15,816 bases of DNA from MVRV01 sp964469905 (GTDB taxonomy: Bacteria > Desulfobacterota > Syntrophia > Syntrophales > Smithellaceae): contig CAYXZW010000060.1 of the NCBI GenBank assembly GCA_964469905.1, positions 1 to 15,816 on the forward strand, given 5' to 3'. A model generated the notes under the pieces. It did no database searches. It saw only the letters and a list, made by a program, of their open reading frames with translations, and was not told the origin of the DNA. The position numbers and the translations under genes were made by a program. Shown here piece by piece: positions 15,456 to 15,816 of the stretch (position 1 is its first letter; each line of letters opens with the position of its first letter).

Positions 15456-15816
15456 ATGGCACACAAATTTGGTAAAGGGATTTTAACAGCGTTGGCAGCA
15501 GTGGCGATTTTGCTTGTATCCAGCCCACTGGTTTTCGCAGCAGCAGAAGTAATACCTGCGGGGGAATCGTACATTAAAGTTATATTTGCTTTTGGCGCAA
15601 TGCTGGGAGCTGGTTTGGCAATTGGCCTGGGAGCAATCGGAGCCGGAGCCGGTATCGGTAATGCAGCGAATGGCGCTTGCCAGGCGGTTGGTAGAAATCC
15701 CGGTGTTCAGGGCAAAATCATGACCGTTATGCTAGTTGGTATGGCCATGGCTGAATCCGTTGCTATTTACGCATTGGTCGTTGCTCTTGTACTGCTCTAT
15801 GCTAACCCCTACATGC
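15456..15816 (+). CDS. atpE: F1Fo ATP synthase subunit c (3' end outside window)
   Basis: 120 codons are present and the frame is still open at the window edge. Residues 1-30 form a leader (a Lys/Gly start, a hydrophobic run, then VFAAAE), as in several anaerobe c subunits. The mature part is a helical hairpin: a glycine-rich first helix (GAIGAGAGIGNAANG), the polar loop GRNPG (80-84), and a second helix with the ion-binding Glu in MAES followed by LVVALVLLYANPYM. Subunit c forms the rotor ring that carries H+ or Na+ through Fo. The Glu-Ser pair is shared with Na+ rings, but the helix-1 Gln of the Na+ signature appears to be replaced by Ile, so specificity is unclear. The start has AAAGGA 8 bases upstream. 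No atpB or atpI precedes it on this strand; what follows lies outside the window. Confidence 0.95.
   Translation, partial: MAHKFGKGILTALAAVAILLVSSPLVFAAAEVIPAGESYIKVIFAFGAMLGAGLAIGLGAIGAGAGIGNAANGACQAVGRNPGVQGKIMTVMLVGMAMAESVAIYALVVALVLLYANPYM

Overview
The window looks like chromosome from a strictly anaerobic, selenoprotein-using deltaproteobacterium (Desulfobacterota). A Syntrophus/Smithella-like syntroph or a sulfate reducer fits best. The basis is a heterodisulfide-reductase-type (Hdr) electron-transfer locus with an in-frame UGA in mvhD, many iron-sulfur proteins, a deltaproteobacterial-style atpE with an N-terminal leader, and an NtrC-type two-component system. The lineage is inferred from gene content, not from a marker gene. 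Every gene is on the minus strand except atpE at the right edge.

Minus-strand operon at 6655 to 1: hdrA (a 1475-residue fusion), mvhD (selenocysteine-coding), a FrhB/FdhB-like iron-sulfur flavoprotein, hdrC, and the first 20 codons of hdrB. Gaps between genes are 24 to 75 bp. Together they encode a soluble complex of the flavin-based electron bifurcation/confurcation type. HdrBC would carry the disulfide- or thiol-linked site, HdrA the bifurcating flavin and ferredoxin centres, and MvhD the electron entry. The GltD-like module inside HdrA gives a probable NAD(P)H site, and the FrhB/FdhB-like subunit may link to formate dehydrogenase or another donor. No hydrogenase large or small subunit is present in the window.

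6656 to 7009: the hdrA leader and a roughly 165-bp inverted-repeat element resembling a MITE, whose end reaches the engB stop codon. 7006 to 7605: engB, a ribosome-assembly GTPase. 10315 to 7669: three tightly spaced genes matching the E. coli yjfL-yjfM-yjfC order: a DUF350 membrane protein with four internal repeats, a lipoprotein and an ATP-grasp glutathionylspermidine-synthase-like enzyme. They look like an envelope or membrane-stress module.

10316 to 10645: a non-coding stretch with ACTATTTC repeats, a hairpin and a large nested dyad. 14872 to 10646: a small two-helix membrane protein, a sensor kinase (extracytoplasmic Cache-like sensor, PAS, PAS, HisKA, HATPase) and an NtrC-family sigma-54 activator. 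14873 to 15455: an AT-rich divergent intergenic region with promoter candidates for both sides, an operator-like palindrome and a startless 74-codon open frame that may be a gene remnant. 15456 to the end: atpE on the plus strand, truncated by the window edge.
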